From: Aquabacterium sp. OR-4
GTDB taxonomy: Bacteria > Pseudomonadota > Gammaproteobacteria > Burkholderiales > Burkholderiaceae_C
NCBI RefSeq assembly: GCF_025290835.2
Contig: NZ_JAOCQD020000001.1
Location: 558,001-622,000 of the forward strand
Direction of reading: 5' to 3'
DNA length: 64,000 nucleotides
A model generated the notes under the pieces. That model was not told where the DNA came from. It saw only the letters and a program-made list of their open reading frames with translations, and did not search any database. This document shows, piece by piece, positions 35,589 through 43,391 of this stretch (position 1 is the stretch's first letter; every line of letters starts with the position of its first letter). Position numbers and translations under genes: made by a program.

Positions 35589-36827
35589 TCAGGCGTGGGC
35601 CAGGGTGAACTGCATGACGTCGGTGCTGCCCGCGCTGAAGGCGGCCTCGCAGTAGGCGAGGTAGAACTCCCAGGTGCGCAGGAAGCGGGTGTCGAAGCCC
35701 TGCGCGCGCACCGCGTCTTCCTGGCGCAGGAAGTCGGCGCGCCAGCGGCGCAGGGTTTCGGCGTAGTCGGCGCCGAAGGCCAGCTCCTTGACCACGGTCA
35801 GCCCGGCCAGGCGGGCCTGCTCGCGAAACACGGCGGGGCTGGGCAGCAGGCCGCCGGGAAAGATGTACTGCTGGATGAAGTCGGTGCCGCCCACGTAGCG
35901 CTCGAACAGCTCGTCGCGGATGGTGATGGTCTGCACGCAGGCCCGGCCGCCGGGCTTGAGCTTGCGGCGCACGGTGTCGAACCAGCTGGCCCAGTAGGCG
36001 CGGCCCACCGCCTCGAACATCTCGATCGAGACGATGGCATCGAAGGGCTCGTCGTCGATGTCGCGGTAGTCCTGCAGGCGCAGCTCGGCCTGGGTCAGCA
36101 GGCCGCCATCGGCCAGGCGCTGGCGGCCGAAGGCGAGCTGCTCGGTCGACAAGGTCACGCCGGTGACGCGCGCGCCGAACTCGCGCACCGCGCACTCGGC
36201 CAGCGCCCCCCAGCCGCAGCCGATCTCCAGCAGGCGCTGGCCGTCCTGCAGGCCGCATTCGCCAATGGCGCGCCGCATCTTGGCCTGCTGCGCCTGGGCC
36301 ATGGGCTGCTGGCGGTCGCCGTTGAACCAGGCGCTCGAGTAATTCATGCTGCCGTCCAGCCACAGCCGGTAGAAGGCATTGCCCAGGTCGTAGTGGGCGT
36401 GGATGTTGCGGCGGCTGCCGGCGCGTGAGTTGCGATGGGTCCAGTGGCGCAGGCGGTGCAGCAGATTGCCCCACCAGTGGCCGTAGACCACCTCCTCCAG
36501 CGCCGCGCGGTTGGCGATGAACAGGCCCAGCAGCGCGGCCAGGTCGGTGGTGGTCCAGTCGCCGGCGATGTAGGTCTCGGCCACGCCGATGTCGCCCGAG
36601 CGCAGCGCCGCGGCGCAGACGTTCCAGTTGCGCAGCCGCAGCGTGGCATGCGGGCCGTCGTGGCCGGCGCCGGGCGCGCCGAAGTGGGCCAGCGCGCCAT
36701 CGGGCAGCTGCACGTCGAGCCGGCCGACCTGCAGGCGGGCCAGCAGCGCAAACACCGCGCGGGCAGCGGCCGGGGCGCCGCCGGGCACCGTGGGCATCGG
36801 GGAGAAGGTGGTGGCGGAGGTGGGCAT
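35589..36827 (-). CDS. Cyclopropane-fatty-acid-synthase-family methyltransferase
   Basis: A 412-residue SAM-dependent lipid methyltransferase. The N-terminal domain (VGRLDVQLPDGALAHFG...VAETYIAGDW) binds lipid. The catalytic core has the SAM motif LLEIGCGWGALAECA, then SIEMFEAVGRAYW and RDELFERYVGGTDFIQQYIF, and the C-terminal TWEFYLAYCEAAFS. It would transfer a methyl(ene) group to unsaturated fatty-acid chains. Related proteins in R. sphaeroides (RSP1091 type) act in the singlet-oxygen response and furan fatty-acid formation, so that pathway is possible but unproven here. ATG 36827 is preferred to GTG 36842. Confidence 0.93.
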   Translation of the reverse strand: MPTSATTFSPMPTVPGGAPAAARAVFALLARLQVGRLDVQLPDGALAHFGAPGAGHDGPHATLRLRNWNVCAAALRSGDIGVAETYIAGDWTTTDLAALLGLFIANRAALEEVVYGHWWGNLLHRLRHWTHRNSRAGSRRNIHAHYDLGNAFYRLWLDGSMNYSSAWFNGDRQQPMAQAQQAKMRRAIGECGLQDGQRLLEIGCGWGALAECAVREFGARVTGVTLSTEQLAFGRQRLADGGLLTQAELRLQDYRDIDDEPFDAIVSIEMFEAVGRAYWASWFDTVRRKLKPGGRACVQTITIRDELFERYVGGTDFIQQYIFPGGLLPSPAVFREQARLAGLTVVKELAFGADYAETLRRWRADFLRQEDAVRAQGFDTRFLRTWEFYLAYCEAAFSAGSTDVMQFTLAHA

Positions 36828-36890
36828 GGCGGTGGGGCTCACGAGGGGTCGGGCAAAGGGTGCGGTGAGGGCGATCAGGCGGGCCGGCGT

Positions 36891-36929
36891 GCGTGGGCTC
36901 GGTGCGTGGGATCAGTGCATGGGCTCAAT
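36891..36929. repeat. Three 13-bp tandem repeats at the DUF1365 3' end
   Basis: GCGTGGGCTCGGT, GCGTGGGATCAGT and GCATGGGCTCAAT stand head to tail (36891-36903, 36904-36916, 36917-36929). The last copy overlaps the DUF1365 stop codon (36925-36927). No coding reason is evident because two copies are intergenic. Confidence 0.75.
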
Positions 36930-37788
36930 GCGAGGCCTGGCGTGCCGGCGCCGTGCCGAAGAAGGGCACGCGCTTGAGCAGCAGGCGCAGCGCGTGCCAG
37001 TGGATGCGGGCCATCACGCCCAGCGTCAGCAGCGGCCATTGGCGCAGCGCGCGGCGCAGGCGGGCGGGGCTCAGCTCGGCCAGCTCGCCGCTCACCGAGG
37101 TGGCCAGCAGCGGCCCGCTGGCGTCGTCGTAGTCGATGCGCACCAGCGTGTGGCCGCCGCCGTCGTGTGCCGCGGCGGTGCGCAGGAAGCGGAAGCGGTA
37201 GGCACCCTCCACCTGGCAGAAGGGCGAGACGTGGAAGGCCTTGTCGGCGCGCTGCTCGGCGCCGAAGGCCAGCGTGGGCCCGCTCAGCAGATAGCAATGG
37301 CGACCGCCAAAGGTGTTGTTGACCTCGGCCAGCACCGCGGCCAGCGTGCCGTCGCGGCGGTGGCAGTACCAGAAGCTCACCGGGTTGAAGCAAAAGCCCA
37401 GCACGCGCGGGTAGGTGTGCAGCCAGGCTTCGCCGTCGGCGTCGGCAATGCCGGCGCGCTGCAGCTGCTCGTCCAGCCATTGCAGGCAATCGGCGCGGCC
37501 ATCGCCGTGGTCGGCATCGTGAAAGCTCACCCAGCCGGCGCGGTTGCGGCGCAGCGTGGCATCGGGCGCCGCGCGCAGGCTGCGCAACGGCAGCAGCAAG
37601 AACCAGGTGGGCACGTTGAGCCGGTGTGGCGCCGGCCGCAGGCGCTGGTGCAGCACGCGGCCGATGGCCAGCTGCGCGCGCTGGCCCCAGGGCCGGCCCC
37701 ACGCGGCAGCGCCGCGGCCGGGGTCTGCGTCTGCGTCTGCGTCTGCGTCGGGTGGTGGCGCGATGGCGGCCTGCGGCAGGGGGCTCAC
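36925..37788 (-). CDS. DUF1365-family protein
   Basis: A 287-residue protein of the DUF1365 family. LNVPTWFLLLPLRSL, LHTYPRVLGFCFNPVSFWYCH and the AEVNNTFGGRHCYLL block are typical. The biochemical activity is unknown; the gene is a steady partner of FAD oxidoreductase and CFA-type genes, so it likely acts in lipid modification. The start is GTG 37788, overlapping the oxidoreductase stop (GTGA). The N-terminus has an Asp-Ala run encoded by four and a half copies of a hexanucleotide (37723-37750). The chain ends in TAPARQASH. Confidence 0.88.
   Translation of the reverse strand: MSPLPQAAIAPPPDADADADADPGRGAAAWGRPWGQRAQLAIGRVLHQRLRPAPHRLNVPTWFLLLPLRSLRAAPDATLRRNRAGWVSFHDADHGDGRADCLQWLDEQLQRAGIADADGEAWLHTYPRVLGFCFNPVSFWYCHRRDGTLAAVLAEVNNTFGGRHCYLLSGPTLAFGAEQRADKAFHVSPFCQVEGAYRFRFLRTAAAHDGGGHTLVRIDYDDASGPLLATSVSGELAELSPARLRRALRQWPLLTLGVMARIHWHALRLLLKRVPFFGTAPARQASH
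37723..37750. repeat. Hexanucleotide tandem repeat inside DUF1365
   Basis: GTCTGC is repeated four times with a partial fifth copy, encoding alternating Asp and Ala near residues 13-22 of the DUF1365 protein. Gain or loss of a unit would keep the frame, changing only the length of the acidic run. Confidence 0.7.
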
Positions 37789-39182
37789 GCGGCGCTCCTG
37801 GCGCTGCGGCCGGCGTGGGCGGTGGCCAGGCCTTGCTCGCCCCAGCGCTGCTGCAAGGCGCCGGCCACGGCCAGGCCCGAGCGCAGGCCGTCTTCGTGGA
37901 AGCCGTAACGCGTCCAGGCGCCGGCAAACCACACATGGCCGCCGCCCTGCAGCTGCGGCACGCGGGCCTGCGCGGCCATGGCCGCCAGGTCGAACACCGG
38001 GTGGGCGTAATCGAACTCGGCGTGCACCGTCGCCGCAGCGGGCTCGCGCGTCGGGTTCATCGACACCAGCACCGGCGTCTGCCACGGCAGGGGCTGCAGG
38101 CGGTTGATCAGGTAGTGCAGGCACACGGCGCTCTGCTCGGCCTGGGCGGCCGGGGCGCGCACGTAGTTCCAGGCGGCCCAGGCCTTGCGGCGCTGCGGCA
38201 GCAGGCTGGCGTCGGTGTGCAGCAGCGCGCGGTTGCGGTGGTAGCGGATGGCGCCCAGCACCGCCCGCTCGTCGGTGCTGGCATGGCTGCCCAGCAGCGC
38301 CAGGCTCTGGTCGCTGTGGGTGGCCAGCACCACCTCGTCAAAGCGCTCGGCGCCGCTGTCCAGATCGAGCCACACGCCGGCGCCGCCGCTGCCTGCCTGC
38401 CCATGGGGCGGCACGCGCCGCACCGCGCGCACCGGCGTGGCCAGGCGGGCATCGGCCAGGTGCGCCAGCATGCGCCGCACGTACTCGCGCGAGCCGCCGG
38501 CCACGGTGTGCCACTGCGGCCGGTTGGCCACGCGGATCAGCCCGTGGTTGTGGCAGAAGCGGATCATCGTGGCCACCGGAAAGCGCAGCATCTGGTCGGT
38601 GGGGCAGCTCCAGATGCAGCCCAGCATCGGCAGCAGGTACCAGTCGCGAAAGGCCGTGCTGTAGCCGCCTTCGGCCAGAAAGTCGCCCAGCGTGATCTGC
38701 AGGGCCGCCTCGTCGCCGCGCTCGGCAATGGCGGTGGTGGCGCGGTTGAACCGCATCAGGTCGGCCAGCATGCGCACGAAGCGCGGGCGCAGCAGGTTGC
38801 GGCGCTGGGCGAACACGCTGTCGAGGTTGGTGCCGCTCCACTCCAGCCCGGCCTGCGGCACCTGCACCGAGAACGACATGTCCGACGCCGCGGTGGGCAC
38901 CTGCAGCGTGTCAAACAGCTGCACCAGGTTCGGGTAGGTGGCGTGGTTGAACACCAGAAAGCCGGTGTCGACGCCATGGGTCACGCCGTCGAGCGTGAGA
39001 TCCACCGTGTTGGCATGGCCGCCAAAGTGCCGGCCGGCCTCGAACAGCGTGACGTCGGCCTGACCGGTGAGGTGGTAGGCCGCCGCCAGGCCCGAGATGC
39101 CCGAGCCAACCACGGCCACGCGCGGCCGGCCGGTGGCGGCGCGCGGGGCGGTGGCGGGAAGGAGGGGGCGAGGCGCGCTCAT
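37785..39182 (-). CDS. FAD-dependent oxidoreductase of the lipid-modification operon (COG2907 type)
   Basis: A 465-residue flavoprotein. VAVVGSGISGLAAAYHLTG is the FAD-binding dinucleotide fold and TLFEAGRHFGGHANTVDL the ribose-binding region. FLVFNHATYPNLVQLFDTL and HTDASLLPQRRKAWAAWNY are conserved in COG2907. It heads the eight-gene operon. Relatives sit beside DUF1365 and CFA-type genes, and a desaturation or oxidation of membrane-lipid chains is proposed for them (R. sphaeroides furan-fatty-acid work); that activity is inferred here. I chose ATG 39182. The upstream region (39183-39503) is a large palindrome-rich control segment. Confidence 0.92.
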   Translation of the reverse strand: MSAPRPLLPATAPRAATGRPRVAVVGSGISGLAAAYHLTGQADVTLFEAGRHFGGHANTVDLTLDGVTHGVDTGFLVFNHATYPNLVQLFDTLQVPTAASDMSFSVQVPQAGLEWSGTNLDSVFAQRRNLLRPRFVRMLADLMRFNRATTAIAERGDEAALQITLGDFLAEGGYSTAFRDWYLLPMLGCIWSCPTDQMLRFPVATMIRFCHNHGLIRVANRPQWHTVAGGSREYVRRMLAHLADARLATPVRAVRRVPPHGQAGSGGAGVWLDLDSGAERFDEVVLATHSDQSLALLGSHASTDERAVLGAIRYHRNRALLHTDASLLPQRRKAWAAWNYVRAPAAQAEQSAVCLHYLINRLQPLPWQTPVLVSMNPTREPAAATVHAEFDYAHPVFDLAAMAAQARVPQLQGGGHVWFAGAWTRYGFHEDGLRSGLAVAGALQQRWGEQGLATAHAGRSARSAA

Positions 39183-39503
39183 GGCGCACCCCACCGGGCA
39201 GAGAAGAGCGCCGTGCAGCGCCCCGAGACCAACGAGGGAGGGAGGGAGGAGGAGGAGAAAGGCCTCAGGATTTCACTTCGGACATCCGAAAGGCTGCACG
39301 GCGCGAGAAACGGTTGCGGGCTGGACAACCCGCCGGCAGACAGCGACCGGCGGGACGCGCATGGGCGGAATTTCGGCGCCCAGGTTCGAGCATTGAGTGT
39401 GCTTCCGTGCGGAAGTTCCGCTCTGGATGTGCCGAACGAGTGCATCGAATGAGTCCGGTAGGCCATGAAATGAACTGATGAGTTCAATCATGACCGACCA
39501 GTC
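39183..39503. promoter_or_regulatory. 321-bp control region of the lipid-modification operon
   Basis: This gene-free stretch lies between the FAD oxidoreductase start and the glutathione peroxidase stop. It holds four perfect dyads: TTCGGA-CA-TCCGAA (39277-39290), CCCGCCGG with CCGGCGGG (39329-39354), CTTCCG-TG-CGGAAG (39402-39415) and TGAACT-GATG-AGTTCA (39471-39486). Near the operon start there is a purine-only tract (about 39233-39262). I find no clear RpoE/ChrR-type (TGATCC...TAAGA) promoter. The last dyad is followed by TTTC on the minus strand and may be a weak terminator of the peroxidase gene. Confidence 0.65.
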
Positions 39504-40073
39504 TCAATCTGTCTTCAGAAGTTTCTCTATTTCCTGGATGAACTTGGGGTCATTGGGCTCGACCGCCGACGCGTGGCTGCTCACCTGCGTGCCGTCGCGG
39601 CCGATCAGGTACTTGTGGAAGTTCCACTTCGGCGCCTGGCCGGTGCGCTGCGCCAGCTGCGCGTAGAGCGCATTGGGTGCAGCGCCGCCGCGGCCGCTGA
39701 CCACCGATTTGGCGAACATCGGAAAGCGCACGCCGAAGGTGTTTTCGCAGAAGGCGGCGATGTCGCCATTGCTGCCCGGCTCTTGCGCGCCGAAGTCGTT
39801 GCTGGGAAAGCCCAACACCACCAGGCCGCGGGCGCGGTAGCGGTCGGACAGTGCCTCCAGCGACTTGTACTGCGAGGTAAAGCCGCAGTAGCTGGCGGTG
39901 TTGACCACCAGCACCACCTTGCCCGACCAGGTGCACAGGTCCACCGGCTTTTCATCCTGCAGGCGCGGCAGCTTGTGCTGCAGCAGCGCCGGGCAGGCCG
40001 CCGGTGCGGCTGAAGATGACGCAGCGCTGCCAGCCAGCAGCAGCCCTGCGATCAGGACGTTCAAACGTGCCAT
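39504..40073 (-). CDS. Periplasmic glutathione peroxidase-like protein
   Basis: A 189-residue thiol peroxidase of the glutathione peroxidase family. A signal peptide (NVLIAGLLLAGSAASSSAA) suggests periplasmic location. The catalytic Cys is in VVNTASYCGFTSQYKSLEAL, the Gln/Trp catalytic partners in GFPSNDFGAQEPGSN and KWNFHKYLI. It detoxifies lipid or organic hydroperoxides using a thiol donor, most likely thioredoxin-like in bacteria. Its position beside the lipid-modification operon and a divergent diiron protein gene suggests a shared peroxide or singlet-oxygen theme (inference). Confidence 0.93.
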   Translation of the reverse strand: MARLNVLIAGLLLAGSAASSSAAPAACPALLQHKLPRLQDEKPVDLCTWSGKVVLVVNTASYCGFTSQYKSLEALSDRYRARGLVVLGFPSNDFGAQEPGSNGDIAAFCENTFGVRFPMFAKSVVSGRGGAAPNALYAQLAQRTGQAPKWNFHKYLIGRDGTQVSSHASAVEPNDPKFIQEIEKLLKTD

Positions 40074-40135
40074 TCGACCCCCGTCAAACTAAAATCAACG
40101 CGTTGTCCCGACGTGTACCTGGCCAGGAACCCTGC

Positions 40136-41005
40136 ATGCTCTACCCAGAACTCTTCAAACAGCTCGAAGCCGTGCGCTGGAACATGGATTCCGACATCGC
40201 CTGGGATCAGTTCGATGCCAGCCGGCTGAGCGACGAACAGGCGATGACGATCAAGATGAACGCCATCACCGAGTGGGCGGCGCTGCCGGCCACCGAGATG
40301 TTCTTGCGCGACAACCGCGACGACAGCGATTTTTCCGCGTTCATGAGCGTGTGGTTCTTCGAGGAGCAAAAGCACTCGCTGGTGTTGATGGAATACCTGC
40401 GCCGCTTCCGCCCCGACCTGGTGCCCACCGAGCAGGAACTGCACGAGATCCGCTTCGAGTTCGACCCGGCGCCCGCGCTCGAGACGCTGATGCTGCACTT
40501 TTGCGGCGAGGTGCGGCTGAACCACTGGTACCGCCGCGCCGCGGAATGGCATACCGAGCCGGTGATCAAGCAGATCTACGAAACCCTGGCCAAGGACGAG
40601 GCCCGCCATGGCGGCGCCTACCTGCGCTACATGAAGCGCGCGATGGTCAAGTTTGGCGACGAGGCGCGGGCCGCCTTCGCCAAGGTGGGGGTGCTGATGG
40701 CCAGTGCGCGGCGCACTGCGCAGGCGCTGCATCCGACCAACCTGCACGTCAACGAGAAGCTGTTTCCGCGCGACACCATCCAGAGCCGCCTGCCCAACCC
40801 CGAGTGGCTGGAGCACTGGCTGAGCCAGCAGATCCAGTTTGATGCGGTGTGGGAGAACAAGGTCGTCGACCGCATCCTGCACAACATGAGCCTGCTGATG
40901 GAGCGCAGCTTCGCCAGCGTGCAGGAGCTCAACCGCTTCCGCAAGGAAGTCACCGCCCGCGTGGCCGCGGCCGGCGGCGCAGCGCCCGGCGCCCAGCCGG
41001 CCTGA
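40136..41005 (+). CDS. Ferritin-like diiron protein, acyl-ACP-desaturase type
   Basis: A 289-residue helical protein. FFEEQKHSLVLM and LAKDEARHGGAYLRYM are two E-x-x-H diiron motifs, with TEWAALPATEMFLRDN and LHFCGEVRLNHWYRRAAEWH giving the other carboxylate ligands. The spacing suits the acyl-ACP desaturase group within the ferritin-like superfamily. If it is an enzyme it would introduce a double bond or hydroxyl into a fatty acyl chain, which fits the nearby lipid-modification genes; a non-enzymatic iron protein is also possible. ATG 40136 is the start. It diverges from the peroxidase gene across 62 bp with a TAAAAT box (40090-40095). Confidence 0.85.
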   Translation: MLYPELFKQLEAVRWNMDSDIAWDQFDASRLSDEQAMTIKMNAITEWAALPATEMFLRDNRDDSDFSAFMSVWFFEEQKHSLVLMEYLRRFRPDLVPTEQELHEIRFEFDPAPALETLMLHFCGEVRLNHWYRRAAEWHTEPVIKQIYETLAKDEARHGGAYLRYMKRAMVKFGDEARAAFAKVGVLMASARRTAQALHPTNLHVNEKLFPRDTIQSRLPNPEWLEHWLSQQIQFDAVWENKVVDRILHNMSLLMERSFASVQELNRFRKEVTARVAAAGGAAPGAQPA

Positions 41006-41059
41006 GCGGGGTCTTGTGCGGCCTCGGCCAGTGCCTGGCCGGGCCGCTTGGCCAGGGGC

Positions 41060-41725
41060 TCAGCCCTTGGCCGCGGCCGCTGCGGCCATGCGGGCCACGT
41101 CGGCCTTCTTGTCGGCGTCAACCTTCTGCGCATGCGGGCGCTGGCCGATCAGGGCGGCATAGGCCTTCCAGTCGATGCCGGCGGCGGCCAGCAGGTCTTC
41201 GCCCAGCACCTTCTTGGTGGCCACGGCCACCAGCGGCAGGCTCACATAGGCGGCGCAGTCGGCCAGCGTGAACTGCTCGCCGGCGATGTACGGGCTGAAC
41301 CTGGCCAGACGCTTGAACGCCGGGATGGCCTTGCCCAGCTGCTTGCGCACGCGCTCCTTGGTGTCGTCGCTGACCTTGCCGCCGAAAAACGCCTCGGCAT
41401 ACAGCTCGCGCGCCACCAGCTCGAGGTGCAGGTCGACGAAGGTGCACAGCTCGCGCACCTTGGCGCCGGCAAACGGGTCGGCCGGGATCAATGGCACCTG
41501 CGGGTAGGCGGCCTCGAGGTAGTCGCAGATCACCTGGCTTTCGCACAGCGCGCCCTGCGGCGTCTTCAGGAAGGGCACCTTGGCCAGCGGCGTGGCGGCC
41601 AGCACCGCCTCGTCCCTGGAGCCGGTCATCACCAGCTCCTCGCTGAACGGGATGCCCTTTTCCAGCAGGGCCAGCTTGACCTTGTTGTAGTAGTTCGAAA
41701 CCGCAAAGCCGCACAGCGTGAGCAT
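41060..41725 (-). CDS. Glutathione S-transferase
   Basis: A 221-residue cytosolic GST. The thioredoxin-like N-domain (LCGFAVSNYYNKVKLALLEKG, then PLAKVPFLKTPQGALCESQV with the cis-Pro and the glutathione-binding Glu-Ser) precedes the helical C-domain (GEQFTLADCAAYVSLPL with the N-capping box). Substrate unknown. ATG 41725 is preceded by AAGGAG at good spacing. It lies 140 bp downstream of the EamA gene and converges on the ferritin-like gene. Confidence 0.94.
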   Translation of the reverse strand: MLTLCGFAVSNYYNKVKLALLEKGIPFSEELVMTGSRDEAVLAATPLAKVPFLKTPQGALCESQVICDYLEAAYPQVPLIPADPFAGAKVRELCTFVDLHLELVARELYAEAFFGGKVSDDTKERVRKQLGKAIPAFKRLARFSPYIAGEQFTLADCAAYVSLPLVAVATKKVLGEDLLAAAGIDWKAYAALIGQRPHAQKVDADKKADVARMAAAAAAKG

Positions 41726-41865
41726 GGAATGTCTCCTTCGATCCGTTGGATGGGGTGGGCGGCAGTCTAGGCGGCTGCCCGGTGCCGGCGCGGCACCCAG
41801 GCGACAGCCGTCCGAGCCCCCGCCCGGCGGGTGCTGCCGCGCCGCGCGGCGGCGGGTGCCCCGGC

Positions 41866-42792
41866 TCAACCGGCCTTGGGCGGCCGGTTGACCAGCACGA
41901 TGCCCACGGCCACCGCGGCGCAGGCCAGCAGCAGGCGCGGGGTGAGCGGCTCGCCCAGCAGCGCCACGCCGGCGGCCAGGCCGGCCAGCGGCGTGAGCAG
42001 GGTGCCGGCGGCCAGGCGTGTGGCCGGGTAGTGGCGCATCAGCCAGAACCACAGCAGGTAGCTGGCGAAGGTGACGACCACGGTCTGAAAGCCCATCAGC
42101 CACACCGCCTGCGCGCGCAGCCCGGCCAGCGCCGGCCAGGCCTCGCCGCTGAGCGCCGAGGCCGCGGTGAGCAGCAGGCCCGAGACGGCCAGCTGGTAGA
42201 ACAGGGTCTGCTCGGCCGGCGCGGTGGCCAGGCGCGAGCCGCGGATGACCAGCGTGGTGCAGCCCCACAGCAGCGCGGCCAGCACGCCCAGCGCGTCGCC
42301 CCACCACTGGCGCGCACCGGCGCTGGGTGCATGAAAGCCCTCGGCAAAGGCCCAGCTCACGCCGGCAAAGGCGGCCAGCAGCCCGGCCCACTGCAGGCCG
42401 CCCAGCCGCTCGGCATGGGCCGTGAAGGGCATGCCCAGCGCCACCACAAAGGGTGACAGGTAGATGAACACCACCATGCGCGAGGCGGTGGTGTGCTGCA
42501 GGCCGAGAAAGATGCAGGCGAACTCGGCCGCGAACAGCGTGCCGGCCAGCAGGCCCGCGGTGCCGGTGCCATTGGCCGCGGGCGCCAGGCGGATGCCGCG
42601 CCGCCACGACCACAGCGCCACCAGCGCAGCCGCCCCCAGCGAGCGGATGCCGGCCTGCAGCAGCGGTGGAATGTCGGCCAGCGTGACCTTGCTGGCCACC
42701 TGGTTCAGGCCCCACAGCACGCAGCACAGCACCAGGCTGGCGATGGCCAGGCCGTCGAGGTGGGTCTTGCGCACGGGGGCGGTGGCGCTCAT
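41866..42792 (-). CDS. EamA/DMT-family transporter
   Basis: A 308-residue membrane protein with ten predicted helices and two EamA repeats (CVLWGLNQVASKVTLADIPP for the first, LLWGCTTLVIRGSRLA for the second). Such permeases export amino acids, purines or other small molecules; the substrate is unknown. The ATG at 42792 overlaps the rhombosortase stop by ATGA, so it is translationally coupled to it and to glnE upstream. Confidence 0.92.
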   Translation of the reverse strand: MSATAPVRKTHLDGLAIASLVLCCVLWGLNQVASKVTLADIPPLLQAGIRSLGAAALVALWSWRRGIRLAPAANGTGTAGLLAGTLFAAEFACIFLGLQHTTASRMVVFIYLSPFVVALGMPFTAHAERLGGLQWAGLLAAFAGVSWAFAEGFHAPSAGARQWWGDALGVLAALLWGCTTLVIRGSRLATAPAEQTLFYQLAVSGLLLTAASALSGEAWPALAGLRAQAVWLMGFQTVVVTFASYLLWFWLMRHYPATRLAAGTLLTPLAGLAAGVALLGEPLTPRLLLACAAVAVGIVLVNRPPKAG

Positions 42793-43391
42793 CGCACGGA
42801 TTGTCGGCGCCGCCCCACGCCCAGCGCGGCTGCGCAAACGCCGCCGGCCACGGCGCCGGCGCTATGGGCCAGCGGGGCGATGGCGATGTCCCAGCCGGGC
42901 ACCAGGCGCAGCGGGCCCTGCCACGGGGCTTCGAGCAGCAGCTTGGCCAGCAGGCCGGCACCCAGCGCAGCGCCGATGGCGCGATGGCGGCCGCGGCCGG
43001 CCACCAGCAGCTGCACCACCACCACCGCCACCGCGGCGTGCAGCACGCCCGACAGGCCGGCATAACGCGTGAGCGCCGGCTGGGCCAGCAGGGCCAGCTG
43101 GGTGAGCGGCCAGGCCAGGGCCCAGGCGGCTGTGGCGCGCGGCCCGCAGCCAGCAGCCACGCCCAACGCCGCCACCAGCGCGCAGCCGGCCAGGTTGGCC
43201 AGCAGGTGCAGGCGGCTGAGGTGCACGCAGGCGGCGGTGATGGCGCGCCAGGGCTCGCGCAGGGCCAGCTCGGGCGCCCAGTCCAGCGCGGCCTGCCAGC
43301 CGGGTGCGGCGGCGGCCAGCAGCAGCGCCGCCAGCGCGGCCAGGCCGCTCAGGCCCAGCCAGGCGCGCGGCGAGGCCGGCCGCTCAGTCAA
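42789..43391 (-). CDS. rrtA: Rhombosortase (rhomboid-type sorting protease)
   Basis: A 200-residue intramembrane serine protease. The rhombosortase-type blocks are WRAITAACVHLSRLHLLANL and YAGLSGVLHAAVAV (catalytic Ser in GxSG), with the His in LAHSAGAVAGG. Such enzymes cleave the C-terminal GlyGly-CTERM signals of exported proteins. The start appears to be TTG 43391, which overlaps the glnE stop by 8 bp, since no ATG gives the first helix. It is followed by EamA with an ATGA overlap. No GlyGly-CTERM protein is evident in this window. Confidence 0.85.
   Translation of the reverse strand: MTERPASPRAWLGLSGLAALAALLLAAAAPGWQAALDWAPELALREPWRAITAACVHLSRLHLLANLAGCALVAALGVAAGCGPRATAAWALAWPLTQLALLAQPALTRYAGLSGVLHAAVAVVVVQLLVAGRGRHRAIGAALGAGLLAKLLLEAPWQGPLRLVPGWDIAIAPLAHSAGAVAGGVCAAALGVGRRRQSVR

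Noticed and set aside
39183..39503. RpoE/ChrR-type promoter for the lipid operon
   Set aside because: No TGATCC-N16-TAAGA-like pair was found on the minus strand.
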